Shown here: positions 6,735 to 15,255 of the stretch, one piece after another | How positions within the stretch are numbered: position 1 is the stretch's first letter | Layout: each line of letters begins with the position of its first letter | Assembly (NCBI RefSeq): GCF_027483985.1 | Contig: NZ_JAIXTJ010000009.1 | Location: 1 to 64,000 of the forward strand | Origin: Flavobacterium sp. | GTDB taxonomy: Bacteria; Bacteroidota; Bacteroidia; Flavobacteriales; Flavobacteriaceae | DNA length: 64,000 nucleotides | Direction: 5' to 3' | Position numbers and translations under genes: made by a program | Notes under the pieces: generated by a model | Seen by the model: only the letters and a program-made list of their open reading frames with translations | Database searches by the model: none | What the model was told of the DNA's origin: nothing

Positions 6735-9356
6735 ATGAAGATTGATAAAATTCAAGCGTTACGTGGACCAAACATTTGGAGTGTACAACGAAAAAAACTA
6801 ATCCAAATGCGTTTGGATTTAGAAGATATGGAAGAACGTCCAACCAATAAAATTGAAGGTTTTCGCGAACGAATTGAAGCAATGTTTCCCACAATGATTG
6901 AACATCGCTGTTCTGAAGGTTGTCGTGGCGGTTTCTTCTCTCGCGTTGATAGAGGAACTTGGATGGGACACGTTATCGAACACATAGCACTAGAAATACA
7001 AACACTTGCCGGAATGGAAACTGGGTTTGGTAGAACACGTGAAACTAAAACTCCTGGAGTTTACAATGTAGTTTTCAGTTATACCGAAGAAAATGTAGGT
7101 TTATACGCAGCCGAAGCATCGGTAAGAATTGCCGAAGCATTAATTGCAGGTACAAATTATGATCCTGAAATTGACATCCAAAAAATGCGTGAAATTCGTG
7201 AACGAGTGCGTCTCGGACCATCAACAGGAAGTATTGTTGAAGAAGCAGTAGCACGAGATATTCCTTGGATTCGTCTTGGAACAAATTCTTTAGTACAATT
7301 AGGATATGGTGTAAATCAAATGCGTTTTCAAGCAACAATTACTTGTAAAACGAGTAGCATCGCAGTTGATATTGCTTGCAATAAAGAACAAACCAAAAAA
7401 ATGTTAGATGCAGCATCAATTCCGGTTGCTAGTGGTGGCATTTGTGTTGACGAAGAAGATCTTGACGAAGTTATCCGCAAAATTGGATTTCCAATTGTGC
7501 TAAAACCTTTAGACGGAAACCACGGAAAAGGTGCTTCAATCAATGTAAAAAACAGAGAAGATGCTGTAGAAGGATTGGCTTATGCTAAAAAATACAGTCA
7601 TCGAGTAATCGTAGAAAAATTCATCACAGGTTATGACTTTAGGGTTTTAATCATTGATAACAAACTAGTTGCAGCAGCCAAAAGAGAACCTGCTCACGTT
7701 AAAGGTGATGGCACACAAACCATTCAGCAACTTATAGATGAAACCAACCTTGATCCAAAACGTGGTTACGGTCACGAAAACGTGCTTACACAAATCGATG
7801 TTGATCGAGATACTGAAGATTTATTGATAAAATATGGTTACACACTTGAAACCGTTCCAAGAAAAGATGAAGTAGTTTATTTGAAATCAACGGCTAATTT
7901 AAGTACAGGTGGAACATCAATTGACGTTACTGATATGATGCATCCAGAAAACATTTTCCTTTGCGAACGAATTTCTCGTGTCATCGGATTAGATGTTTGT
8001 GGCGTAGATATTATGGCCGAAAACTTAACACAACCCTTAAAAGAAAATGGCGGTTGTATTCTAGAAGTTAACGCTGCTCCAGGTTTCAGAATGCACTTAG
8101 CTCCAAGTGAAGGATTACCAAGAAACGTTGCTGCTCCAGTAATTGATATGCTTTATCCTCCAGGAAAGCCAAGTCGTATTCCGATTATTGCCGTAACAGG
8201 AACTAATGGAAAAACTACTACTACTCGCTTAATAGCTCATATCGTTAAAAATAATGGTTTTCGAGTAGGATTTACAACTTCTGATGGTATTTATGTTCAA
8301 AATCATTTGATGGAAAAAGGCGATACTACTGGTCCAATTTCTGCCGAATACATTTTGAAAGATCCAACGGTTGAATTTGCTGTTCTAGAAACTGCTCGTG
8401 GCGGAATTCTTCGTGCAGGATTAGGTTTCAGCCGATGCGATATCGGAATTATAACCAATATTCAAGAAGACCATTTAGGATTATCAGATATTCATACGCT
8501 TGACGATTTAGCCCGCGTAAAAGCAACTGTTGTTCGCAGCATCAAGAAAGATGGTTGGGCCATTTTAAATGCTGAAGACGCCCAATGTTTAAAAATTGCT
8601 AATGAATTAAGTTGCAATATAGCTTATTTCGCTATGGACGAAAACAATCCAAAAGTAGTTCAATTTGCTAAAGAAGGTAAAATTGTAGCCGTTTATGAAA
8701 ACGGATTCATCACTATCAAAAAAGGCGAATGGAAAATTCGTGTCGAAAGAGCCACTCACGTGCCTTTAACTTTGGGTGGAAAAGCTAAATTTATGATTGC
8801 AAATGTTTTAGCAGCCACTTTAGCAGCTTATTTGCAAGGATTTAAAACCGAAGATATTAGTTTGTCACTGCAAACCTTCATTCCAAGTGCAGCACAAACA
8901 CCAGGAAGAATGAATATTTTCGAATTCAAAAAGTTCAAAGTATTAATTGACTTTGCTCACAATCCAGCAGGATATAAAGGTGTTGAAGAATATTTAAGTA
9001 GTGTTGAAGCTACCAAAAAAATAGGAATCATTGCCGGTGTTGGTGATAGACGTGATGAAGATATTAAAGAATGTGCTAAAATCGCTGCTCGAATGTTTGA
9101 TCACATCATCATTCGTCAAGAAAAATACTTACGCGGAAGAACCGAAGAAGAAATCATAGGATTAATTATGGAAGGTATTGCTGCTTCAGGAAGAACTATA
9201 ACTCACGAAATTATTTCTAAAGAGGTTGAAGCAATAAAACACGCAATGAACACCGCAGAAGATGGCACTTTTATAACTGCTTTAAGTGATGTAGTTACCA
9301 ATGCAATTAATATTGTTCAAGAATATTTAGATAAAGAACAAGAAGAAACGGTGTAG
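6735..9356 (+). CDS. cphA: Cyanophycin synthetase
   Basis: Two-active-site ligase that builds cyanophycin from Asp and Arg with ATP. The 873 aa match CphA1: an N-terminal domain (about 1-160, with MGHVIEHIALE), an ATP-grasp domain (about 200-480, FPIVLKPLDGNHGKG and a CILEVNAAPGFR metal-binding segment) and a Mur-ligase domain (about 485-873) with P-loop VTGTNGKTTTTRL near 487 and the later DFAHNPAGY. All key motifs are intact. Cytosolic storage polymer of N and C. Transcribed away from cphB; closed by the terminator at 9377-9410. Confidence 0.96.
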   Translation: MKIDKIQALRGPNIWSVQRKKLIQMRLDLEDMEERPTNKIEGFRERIEAMFPTMIEHRCSEGCRGGFFSRVDRGTWMGHVIEHIALEIQTLAGMETGFGRTRETKTPGVYNVVFSYTEENVGLYAAEASVRIAEALIAGTNYDPEIDIQKMREIRERVRLGPSTGSIVEEAVARDIPWIRLGTNSLVQLGYGVNQMRFQATITCKTSSIAVDIACNKEQTKKMLDAASIPVASGGICVDEEDLDEVIRKIGFPIVLKPLDGNHGKGASINVKNREDAVEGLAYAKKYSHRVIVEKFITGYDFRVLIIDNKLVAAAKREPAHVKGDGTQTIQQLIDETNLDPKRGYGHENVLTQIDVDRDTEDLLIKYGYTLETVPRKDEVVYLKSTANLSTGGTSIDVTDMMHPENIFLCERISRVIGLDVCGVDIMAENLTQPLKENGGCILEVNAAPGFRMHLAPSEGLPRNVAAPVIDMLYPPGKPSRIPIIAVTGTNGKTTTTRLIAHIVKNNGFRVGFTTSDGIYVQNHLMEKGDTTGPISAEYILKDPTVEFAVLETARGGILRAGLGFSRCDIGIITNIQEDHLGLSDIHTLDDLARVKATVVRSIKKDGWAILNAEDAQCLKIANELSCNIAYFAMDENNPKVVQFAKEGKIVAVYENGFITIKKGEWKIRVERATHVPLTLGGKAKFMIANVLAATLAAYLQGFKTEDISLSLQTFIPSAAQTPGRMNIFEFKKFKVLIDFAHNPAGYKGVEEYLSSVEATKKIGIIAGVGDRRDEDIKECAKIAARMFDHIIIRQEKYLRGRTEEEIIGLIMEGIAASGRTITHEIISKEVEAIKHAMNTAEDGTFITALSDVVTNAINIVQEYLDKEQEETV

Positions 9357-9376
9357 AAACCAATTTCTAATTCCTG

Positions 9377-9410
9377 AATCCCAAATTCCAAAAGGTTTTT
9401 GGGATTTTTT
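9377..9410 (+). terminator. Intrinsic terminator after cphA
   Basis: AATCCCAAA (9377-9385) pairs with TTTGGGATT (9398-9406), followed by a T run to 9410. Nearly the same stem sequence is reused after the DPP-IV gene at 14563. Confidence 0.75.
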
Positions 9411-9423
9411 AAAATTTTAAAGT

Positions 9424-9882
9424 ATGCAAAAACTACAAAACCTCATTTCGCAACTCGAAGCTAAAATTCCTTTTCACGAAAAAACAAATCCTACGGTTTC
9501 AAAATCAACTGTCGGTTGGCAAATTGAGCACAGTTTGAAAACGATTTATCAAATTACAAAGATGGTTAAAAATTCAAATCCACAAGAATACCAACGTAAG
9601 TTTAATAAAAGTAAACTATTTATTTCGATTTTGGGTTTTATTCCAAGAGGCAAAGCCAAAGCTCCAAAAGTAGTGTTGCCCGATGATATTATATCGGAAG
9701 AATCGTTATTATTAAGTTTACAAAAGGTAAAATTAGCACTTCAAGAATGGGATTCGTTTGATAAAAATTGTTATTTTCCGCATCCTTATTTTGGAAATTT
9801 GAATAAAAAATCAACGGAGTGGTTTTTAAATTTGCATACCAACCACCATTTGAAAATTGTAAATGATATTTGTAAAGCATAA
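9424..9882 (+). CDS. DUF1569 / DinB-like protein
   Basis: A 152-aa soluble protein with the pattern of the DinB-like four-helix bundle: a first His in the segment VGWQIEHSLK (about 36), the segment IPRGKAKAPK, and a C-terminal HPYFGNLNKKSTEW then LHTNHHLK in which the spaced histidines would complete a metal site. Family members are often called DUF1569. The reaction is unknown. It sits between the cphA terminator and the U32 gene, and I see no functional link to either. Confidence 0.7.
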   Translation: MQKLQNLISQLEAKIPFHEKTNPTVSKSTVGWQIEHSLKTIYQITKMVKNSNPQEYQRKFNKSKLFISILGFIPRGKAKAPKVVLPDDIISEESLLLSLQKVKLALQEWDSFDKNCYFPHPYFGNLNKKSTEWFLNLHTNHHLKIVNDICKA

Positions 9883-9975
9883 TTGCAAATCATAAAATGA
9901 TTAAAAAATCAATTTAATTTAGATTTCTCCAATAAATGTAAGACCTTTGCACACTTTTATTTAAGGACTTATTAT

Positions 9976-11838
9976 ATGAAGAAGAAAATAGAAATTCTTG
10001 CTCCTGCAAAAGATTTAATTCACGGAATGGCTGCAATCAATGCCGGTGCCGATGCTGTTTATATTGGCGCACCACAATTTGGAGCACGTTCAAACGCACA
10101 CAACTCTATTGAAGATGTTGCGGAGTTAGTAAAATATGCACACCTTTTTAATGCACAAGTTTTTGTAGTTATCAATACCATATTGTATGATGATGAATTG
10201 GAAACTTGTCGTCAATTAATTTGGAAATTATATGACATCGGTGTTGATGCCTTGATTATTCAAGATATGGCGATAATGGAAATGGACTTGCCACCAATAG
10301 TTTTGCACGCAAGTACGCAGGCCAATAATCGTGATGCCGATAAAATAAAATTCCTAAAAGATGCCGGAATGAAGCGTGTAGTTTTAGCGCGTGAATTGAA
10401 TTTGCATCAAATAAAAGAAATCAGCGAAGCTAGCGATGTTGAATTAGAATTCTTTGTAACCGGAGCTTTGTGTGTATCATTTAGCGGAAATTGTTATATG
10501 AGCGTTGCCAATGGCGAACGTTCTGCTAACCGAGGTTCGTGTGCACAAAATTGTCGATTACCTTATAATTTAATTGATGGAAATGGCGATACATTAATCA
10601 AAAACAGTCACCTACTTTCTATCAAAGATTTTGATGTTTCCGATCAAATTCCAAATTTAATTGAAGCCGGAATTTGTTCGTTTAAAATTGAAGGTCGTTT
10701 GAAAGATATCGTTTATGTCAAAAATAACGTTTCCTATTTACGTCAGAAATTAGATGCTTTTTTAGAACAAAATAGCGATAGATACATCAAAGCTTCATCC
10801 GGAAAATCAACTTATACTTTTGAATCTTCACTAGATAAGTCGTTTAATCGAGGTTATACTGATTATTTTGTAAACGAAAGACACCAAGCCATTGGTTCGT
10901 GGGAAAGTCCAAAATCTAAAGGTCAATATATAGGTAAACTTATTAGAACAGTTGGCAATTCTTATGAAATTGAAAACGGCGAACTATTAAATAATGGTGA
11001 CGGACTTTGTTTTATCAACGAAAATAATGAAGCCGATGGAATCTATGTCAACAGAGCCGAAAATGGTTATGTTTTTCCAAATGTTTTAAAAGAAATAAAG
11101 GATGGAACTTTTATTTATAGAAACAACGATGCCGCTTTTATCAAAATTGTTGAACGCGAAGACAGTGCTGTTAGAAAAATCAGTACGTCGTTACTGCTAA
11201 CAGAAAATGAAAATGGTTTTGAATTAAAAGCTACAGACGAAGACGGAAATGTTAGCGTTGTATCGTTAGTTCATCCGAAAGAGCAAACCAAAAACAACGA
11301 ATCTATTGAAGAAAATTTCAAAATAAATTTGGCTAAAACTGGATTTACTCCTTATAACGCAGATGAAATTACCATTAAATTCTCTCAAAATTGGTTTCTT
11401 CCTATTTCTAAAATCAATGAAATGCGAAGAACAGTTTACGAGCAATTGTCTGAAATTCGTTTAGCAACCTACCATCGTGAAGAGCATCAGTTGGTAAAAA
11501 CATCGCATCCATATCCTGAAACTTCACTTGATTTTATGTACAATGTTGCCAATAAATCAGCGCGAACTTTCTATGAAAGACACGGTGTAACTGAAATTGA
11601 AAAAGCTTTTGAATTGCAATGGGATCCAGGAAAATCTCGAGTGATGACTACTAAATATTGCATCAAATATGAATTAGAAAAATGTCCAAAATACCATAAA
11701 GATACTATGGAAGGTAAACTTAAAGAACCTTTAGTATTGAAACAAGGTGAGCTAGAATACAAACTTAAATTCAACTGCAAACCGTGCGAAATGGAAATTT
11801 GGGAAAAAGATGCCGAATTTGAAATTGAAGAAGATTAA
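9976..11838 (+). CDS. U32-family protein, RlhA/TrhP-type RNA hydroxylation factor
   Basis: A 620-aa member of the collagenase-like U32 family. The N-terminal barrel starts KIEILAPAKD, with GADAVYIG and the four cysteines C166, C173, C189 and C193 in the SGNCYMS and SCAQNC motifs that in characterised members go with prephenate-dependent hydroxylation of rRNA (RlhA) or tRNA (TrhP). The length and the extended C-terminal half, which ends with its own cysteine cluster (YCIKYELEKCPKY, FNCKPC), are closer to E. coli RlhA than to TrhP. No signal peptide. The substrate is inferred. The terminator at 11899-11938 follows it. Confidence 0.8.
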   Translation: MKKKIEILAPAKDLIHGMAAINAGADAVYIGAPQFGARSNAHNSIEDVAELVKYAHLFNAQVFVVINTILYDDELETCRQLIWKLYDIGVDALIIQDMAIMEMDLPPIVLHASTQANNRDADKIKFLKDAGMKRVVLARELNLHQIKEISEASDVELEFFVTGALCVSFSGNCYMSVANGERSANRGSCAQNCRLPYNLIDGNGDTLIKNSHLLSIKDFDVSDQIPNLIEAGICSFKIEGRLKDIVYVKNNVSYLRQKLDAFLEQNSDRYIKASSGKSTYTFESSLDKSFNRGYTDYFVNERHQAIGSWESPKSKGQYIGKLIRTVGNSYEIENGELLNNGDGLCFINENNEADGIYVNRAENGYVFPNVLKEIKDGTFIYRNNDAAFIKIVEREDSAVRKISTSLLLTENENGFELKATDEDGNVSVVSLVHPKEQTKNNESIEENFKINLAKTGFTPYNADEITIKFSQNWFLPISKINEMRRTVYEQLSEIRLATYHREEHQLVKTSHPYPETSLDFMYNVANKSARTFYERHGVTEIEKAFELQWDPGKSRVMTTKYCIKYELEKCPKYHKDTMEGKLKEPLVLKQGELEYKLKFNCKPCEMEIWEKDAEFEIEED

Positions 11839-11898
11839 ATTTAGTTTCGAGTTTCGGATTTTATACTGAGTTTTACATATTATAAAACTTATATCAAA

Positions 11899-11983
11899 GG
11901 ATAATGAATACGGTCTAACGCTTCATTATCCTTTTTTTATATCTTTATACCAACAAACAAAATTACATTATGAACAAAAAAAT
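11899..11983 (+). repeat. Duplicated terminator/leader cassette, copy 1
   Basis: Stem GGATAATGAA (11899-11908) / TTCATTATCC (11922-11931) with a loop containing CGGTCTAAC, then seven T residues: an intrinsic terminator for the U32 gene. The same block continues through TATCTTTA (close to TAnnTTTG) to the ATG at 11970 and four codons beyond. Copy 2 lies 440 bp downstream (12339-12423), and the part from the T run to the fourth codon is identical. Confidence 0.85.
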
Positions 11984-12320
11984 CTTATTATTATTTGCCT
12001 TATTTATAACATTCGCAACATTCGCACAAGAAGGAAAAAAGAATGAAAAAGCAGTAATTAAAACAACTATCAATTGTGATCATTGTGAACAATGTGAGAC
12101 TTGTGGCTTAAATTTCAGAGATAATATGCTCAAAATTAATGGCGTAAAAATGTATGAGTTAAATACTAAAAAAATGACTATCACTGTCTATTACAATGGT
12201 AAGAAAACCAATTTACAAAAGATAAAAACAGCCATTTCAAAATTAGGATATGACGCTGATGAAATAAAAGCTGATGTAATATCTTATGAAAAATTAGATG
12301 GTTGCTGTAAAAAAGCTTAA
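11970..12320 (+). CDS. Secreted heavy-metal-associated (HMA-like) protein
   Basis: A 116-aa protein with an N-terminal signal peptide ending FATFAQ (about residue 20), then a ferredoxin-like HMA fold. Instead of a simple CxxC, the metal loop is cysteine-rich: TINCDHCEQCETCG (residues about 35-48), and a CC pair sits near the C-terminus (GCCKKA). This suggests a periplasmic soft-metal (Cu, Zn or similar) carrier or sensor. It has its own leader, identical to that of the downstream peptidase gene, and a terminator at 12339. Confidence 0.75.
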   Translation: MNKKILLLFALFITFATFAQEGKKNEKAVIKTTINCDHCEQCETCGLNFRDNMLKINGVKMYELNTKKMTITVYYNGKKTNLQKIKTAISKLGYDADEIKADVISYEKLDGCCKKA

Positions 12321-12338
12321 TTAAAAAAACATAATAAG

Positions 12339-12423
12339 GGATAATGAAATCGGTCTAACCTATCATTATCCTTTTTTTATATCTTTATACCAACAAACAA
12401 AATTACATTATGAACAAAAAAAT
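12339..12423 (+). repeat. Duplicated terminator/leader cassette, copy 2
   Basis: Second copy of the block at 11899-11983: stem GGATAATGA (12339-12347) / TCATTATCC (12363-12371), the same loop core CGGTCTAAC (12351-12359), seven Ts, TATCTTTA and an identical leader up to and past the ATG at 12410. It ends the HMA transcript and starts the DPP-IV one. Confidence 0.85.
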
Positions 12424-14542
12424 TATTCTTTTCATTAGTTTATTTATTGCAACAACATCTCAAGCGCAATTAAAAAAAATAACTCTTGAAGACGGCGTTT
12501 TACAACAAGGTCGAAAATTTGGTGCCGATAAACTAACCGGTTTTCAGTGGATTCCAAACAGCAACAAATATGTTTACTACACCGATGCTTGGACCAAAAT
12601 GGTAACTGCAACCACTACAGATGCCAAAACTTCCGAATTAGTAACTTTATCTGATATAAATTCTGCCTTAGGAACTAAATTAAAAAACTTCTTCGGAGTT
12701 CAATGGATGGATGCTTCAACCATTTTAGTTTTAGAAAATGGAAACTATTTTACTTATTCTTTGACTTCTAAAACCGGAAAAGAATTATTAAAAACTCCCG
12801 AAGCTGCAGAAAATTTAACTTTTGATAAATCAAATCAACTTTTAGCATTTACTGAAGCTAACAATTTATTTTTTATAAATAAAAACAAAGAAAAAGTTAC
12901 GGTAACTAATAATGCTGATAAAAATATAGTTTCAGGACAATCAATTTCTAGAAACGAATTCGGAATTTCAGGTGGAATTTTTTGGTCACCAAAAGCTACT
13001 TTTTTAGCTTTCTACCAAAAAGATGAAACTGAAGTAGCTGATTATCCTCTTTTAGACATTAACGAAACTCCAGGAAAATTGGTATCAATAAAATATCCAA
13101 TGATTGGTCAAAAATCAGAAAAACCTAAAGTTGGAATATACAATTTGTCTTCAGGAAAAACCGTTTTCATCAAACCGCGAAATAACGCTGACGATTATTT
13201 AACCAACCTATCTTGGACACCCGACGAAAAGTTCATCTTAATTGCTGAATTAAATCGTGGTCAAAATGATATGTGTTTGAATTTATACGATGCTAATTCA
13301 GGCGCTTTTATCAAAACTCTTTTGAACGAAACAAGCGATAAATGGGTTGAACCAGAACACGATGCGTTTTTTCCAAATGAAAAATCAAATAATTTTGTTT
13401 GGCACAGCGAAAAAGACGGCTTTCAAAACCTTTACTACTACTCTATTGATGGGAAATTGATTAAAAAATTAACTAATAATCAATTCGTAACAAGAGATAT
13501 TATTGGAGCAAATCCTGCCGGAACAGAGATTTATTTTAAAGCTACAGGTCCAAATCCTACAAATATGTTAGTATATAAAGTAGATTTGAAAGGAAAACAA
13601 ACCTTAATTACTAAAGACGAAGGTGTACATAATGTAGCTATTTCTTCAGATTATAATTGGTTTTTTGATGAGTATTCGAATCATTCCACTCCATCAAAAT
13701 CGCTGTTGTATAATAAAAGTTTGAAAGCAACTACTTTATTAGAAAGTAAAAACAAATATGACGGCTACGAAATGGGTACAGCCGAAATCAAAACAATCAA
13801 AGCAGCCGATGGAACAACCGATTTATATACAAGATTAATCAAACCAAGCAACTTTGATGCTACAAAAAAATATCCAGTAATGGTTTATGTTTATGGTGGA
13901 CCACACGCTCAAATGATTACCAATTCTTATTTAGATGGCGCCAATCTTTGGATGTATTGGATGGCAGAACAAGGTTATTTAGTATTTACAGTAGACAACC
14001 GCGGTTCTGATAATCGTGGATTTGCTTTTGAAAGTGTGATTCACGGCAAATGCGGAACCAATGAAATTGAAGATCAAATTAAAGGTGTAGACTACTTAAA
14101 ATCATTACCTTATGTTGATGGTAATCGTTTAGCAATTCACGGTTGGAGTTATGGCGGATTTATGACTAATTCGTTGATGTTGAGAAAACCAGACGCTTTT
14201 AAAGTTGGTGTTGCTGGTGGACCAGTTGTGGATTGGAAATGGTATGAAGTGATGTATGGCGAACGCTACATGGACACGCCAACAGAAAATGCTAAAGGTT
14301 TTGAAGAAGCAAGTTTGCTCTCCTATGTGAAAAATTTGAAAGGAAAACTACTATTAATTCACGGAACCAATGATGACGTAGTTGTAGAACAGCACAATTT
14401 ATCATTGGTAAAGAAATTTGTAGAAGCAGGAAAACAAGTAGATTATTTCCCTTATCCAATGCACAAACATAATGTTGGTGGTAAAGACCGAGTGCATTTG
14501 ATGACCAAAGTTTTAAATTATATTATCGAAAACAACAAGTAA
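12410..14542 (+). CDS. Dipeptidyl-peptidase IV (S9 family)
   Basis: Serine exopeptidase that removes N-terminal Xaa-Pro dipeptides. At 710 aa it matches bacterial DPP-IV. A signal peptide (cleavage near TSQAQ, residue about 20) sends it to the periplasm. The N-terminal beta-propeller (about 35-460) contains SRNEFGISGG, the region that in DPP-IV carries the Glu residues gripping the peptide amino group. The alpha/beta-hydrolase domain has GWSYGG (Ser580), GTNDD (Asp655) and a C-terminal MHKHN (His687 best fits the triad). It follows a copy of the duplicated cassette and is closed by the terminator at 14563-14604. Confidence 0.93.
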   Translation: MNKKIILFISLFIATTSQAQLKKITLEDGVLQQGRKFGADKLTGFQWIPNSNKYVYYTDAWTKMVTATTTDAKTSELVTLSDINSALGTKLKNFFGVQWMDASTILVLENGNYFTYSLTSKTGKELLKTPEAAENLTFDKSNQLLAFTEANNLFFINKNKEKVTVTNNADKNIVSGQSISRNEFGISGGIFWSPKATFLAFYQKDETEVADYPLLDINETPGKLVSIKYPMIGQKSEKPKVGIYNLSSGKTVFIKPRNNADDYLTNLSWTPDEKFILIAELNRGQNDMCLNLYDANSGAFIKTLLNETSDKWVEPEHDAFFPNEKSNNFVWHSEKDGFQNLYYYSIDGKLIKKLTNNQFVTRDIIGANPAGTEIYFKATGPNPTNMLVYKVDLKGKQTLITKDEGVHNVAISSDYNWFFDEYSNHSTPSKSLLYNKSLKATTLLESKNKYDGYEMGTAEIKTIKAADGTTDLYTRLIKPSNFDATKKYPVMVYVYGGPHAQMITNSYLDGANLWMYWMAEQGYLVFTVDNRGSDNRGFAFESVIHGKCGTNEIEDQIKGVDYLKSLPYVDGNRLAIHGWSYGGFMTNSLMLRKPDAFKVGVAGGPVVDWKWYEVMYGERYMDTPTENAKGFEEASLLSYVKNLKGKLLLIHGTNDDVVVEQHNLSLVKKFVEAGKQVDYFPYPMHKHNVGGKDRVHLMTKVLNYIIENNK

Positions 14543-14562
14543 TTTCGAATTCCAAAATTTTA

Positions 14563-14604
14563 AATCCCAAATTCCAATACTTATGGAGTTTGGGATTTTT
14601 TTTT
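14563..14604. terminator. Intrinsic terminator after DPP-IV, shared with convergent gene
   Basis: AATCCCAAATTCCA (14563-14576) pairs with TGGAGTTTGGGATT (14584-14597, one G-T pair), followed by a run of Ts. The leftward gene ends at 14603, within the T run, so the stem may also serve that transcript. Confidence 0.8.
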
Positions 14605-15244
14605 ATTCAAAGATTGCTTTATTGTTTAGTACTCGCCACTCTTTGTATATCATAAATTGAAACAAAATATAAAACAACGAATTAAAAACCCATATGTCCA
14701 TATAAAAAGGTGATTCAAAAAACACTAATGTAGTATTGCCTGAAAGAAATATTAACATACTACTAATCAAATAAAAAGTGAGCCCAAAACAAAAAAAGAA
14801 GTAATTGTAGGTAGTTTTTAAATGTTTATAAAAATAAATAGCACAGTAAAGAATTAATATGCTAGAAGTCAAGGTTATCTCTAAAACATTGAATTGCCAA
14901 TAAAAAGACGGATTGTTATAATATTGATATGCTAAAATAACTACTACTCCACAAAAACACAAATAAACTAATCTATTTAAAGCTTTATCATTAAAAAGCT
15001 GTGTGAAGAAAAAACTCAAAACTATAAACTGAATGTTAAAGTAATAATGAGACAAAAAGAAATTTGAATTAGGTTTCATGATGCCAATAACATGACATAT
15101 TAGCTCAATACTAAATAAGATTCCTAAATAAAGTGTAAGAAATTTATAAGATTTGTCTTTTCCTTTTATAGTTTTAAGGAAAAGAATACTGTTTAGGAGT
15201 AAAAATAAAAGTCCTGCAATACTTATTAATATTGATACAATCAT
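14603..15244 (-). CDS. Multi-span membrane protein, paralogue of the kinase-operon membrane protein
   Basis: A 213-aa protein made almost wholly of hydrophobic segments (six or seven predicted spans) with few charged loops. By eye it aligns end to end with the 212-aa protein at 18863-19501: shared features are an LYLG...IE segment near 40, SHYYF...QF near 66, LEI.LT near 120 and a final W after a phenylalanine-rich helix. No known domain is recognised. It starts 11 bp after the secreted 421-aa gene, so the two form an operon. Unlike its paralogue it has no adjacent kinase. A sensing or ligand-binding role is inference. Confidence 0.65.
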   Translation of the reverse strand: MIVSILISIAGLLFLLLNSILFLKTIKGKDKSYKFLTLYLGILFSIELICHVIGIMKPNSNFFLSHYYFNIQFIVLSFFFTQLFNDKALNRLVYLCFCGVVVILAYQYYNNPSFYWQFNVLEITLTSSILILYCAIYFYKHLKTTYNYFFFCFGLTFYLISSMLIFLSGNTTLVFFESPFYMDIWVFNSLFYILFQFMIYKEWRVLNNKAIFE

Positions 15245-15255
15245 TTAATTACCTC

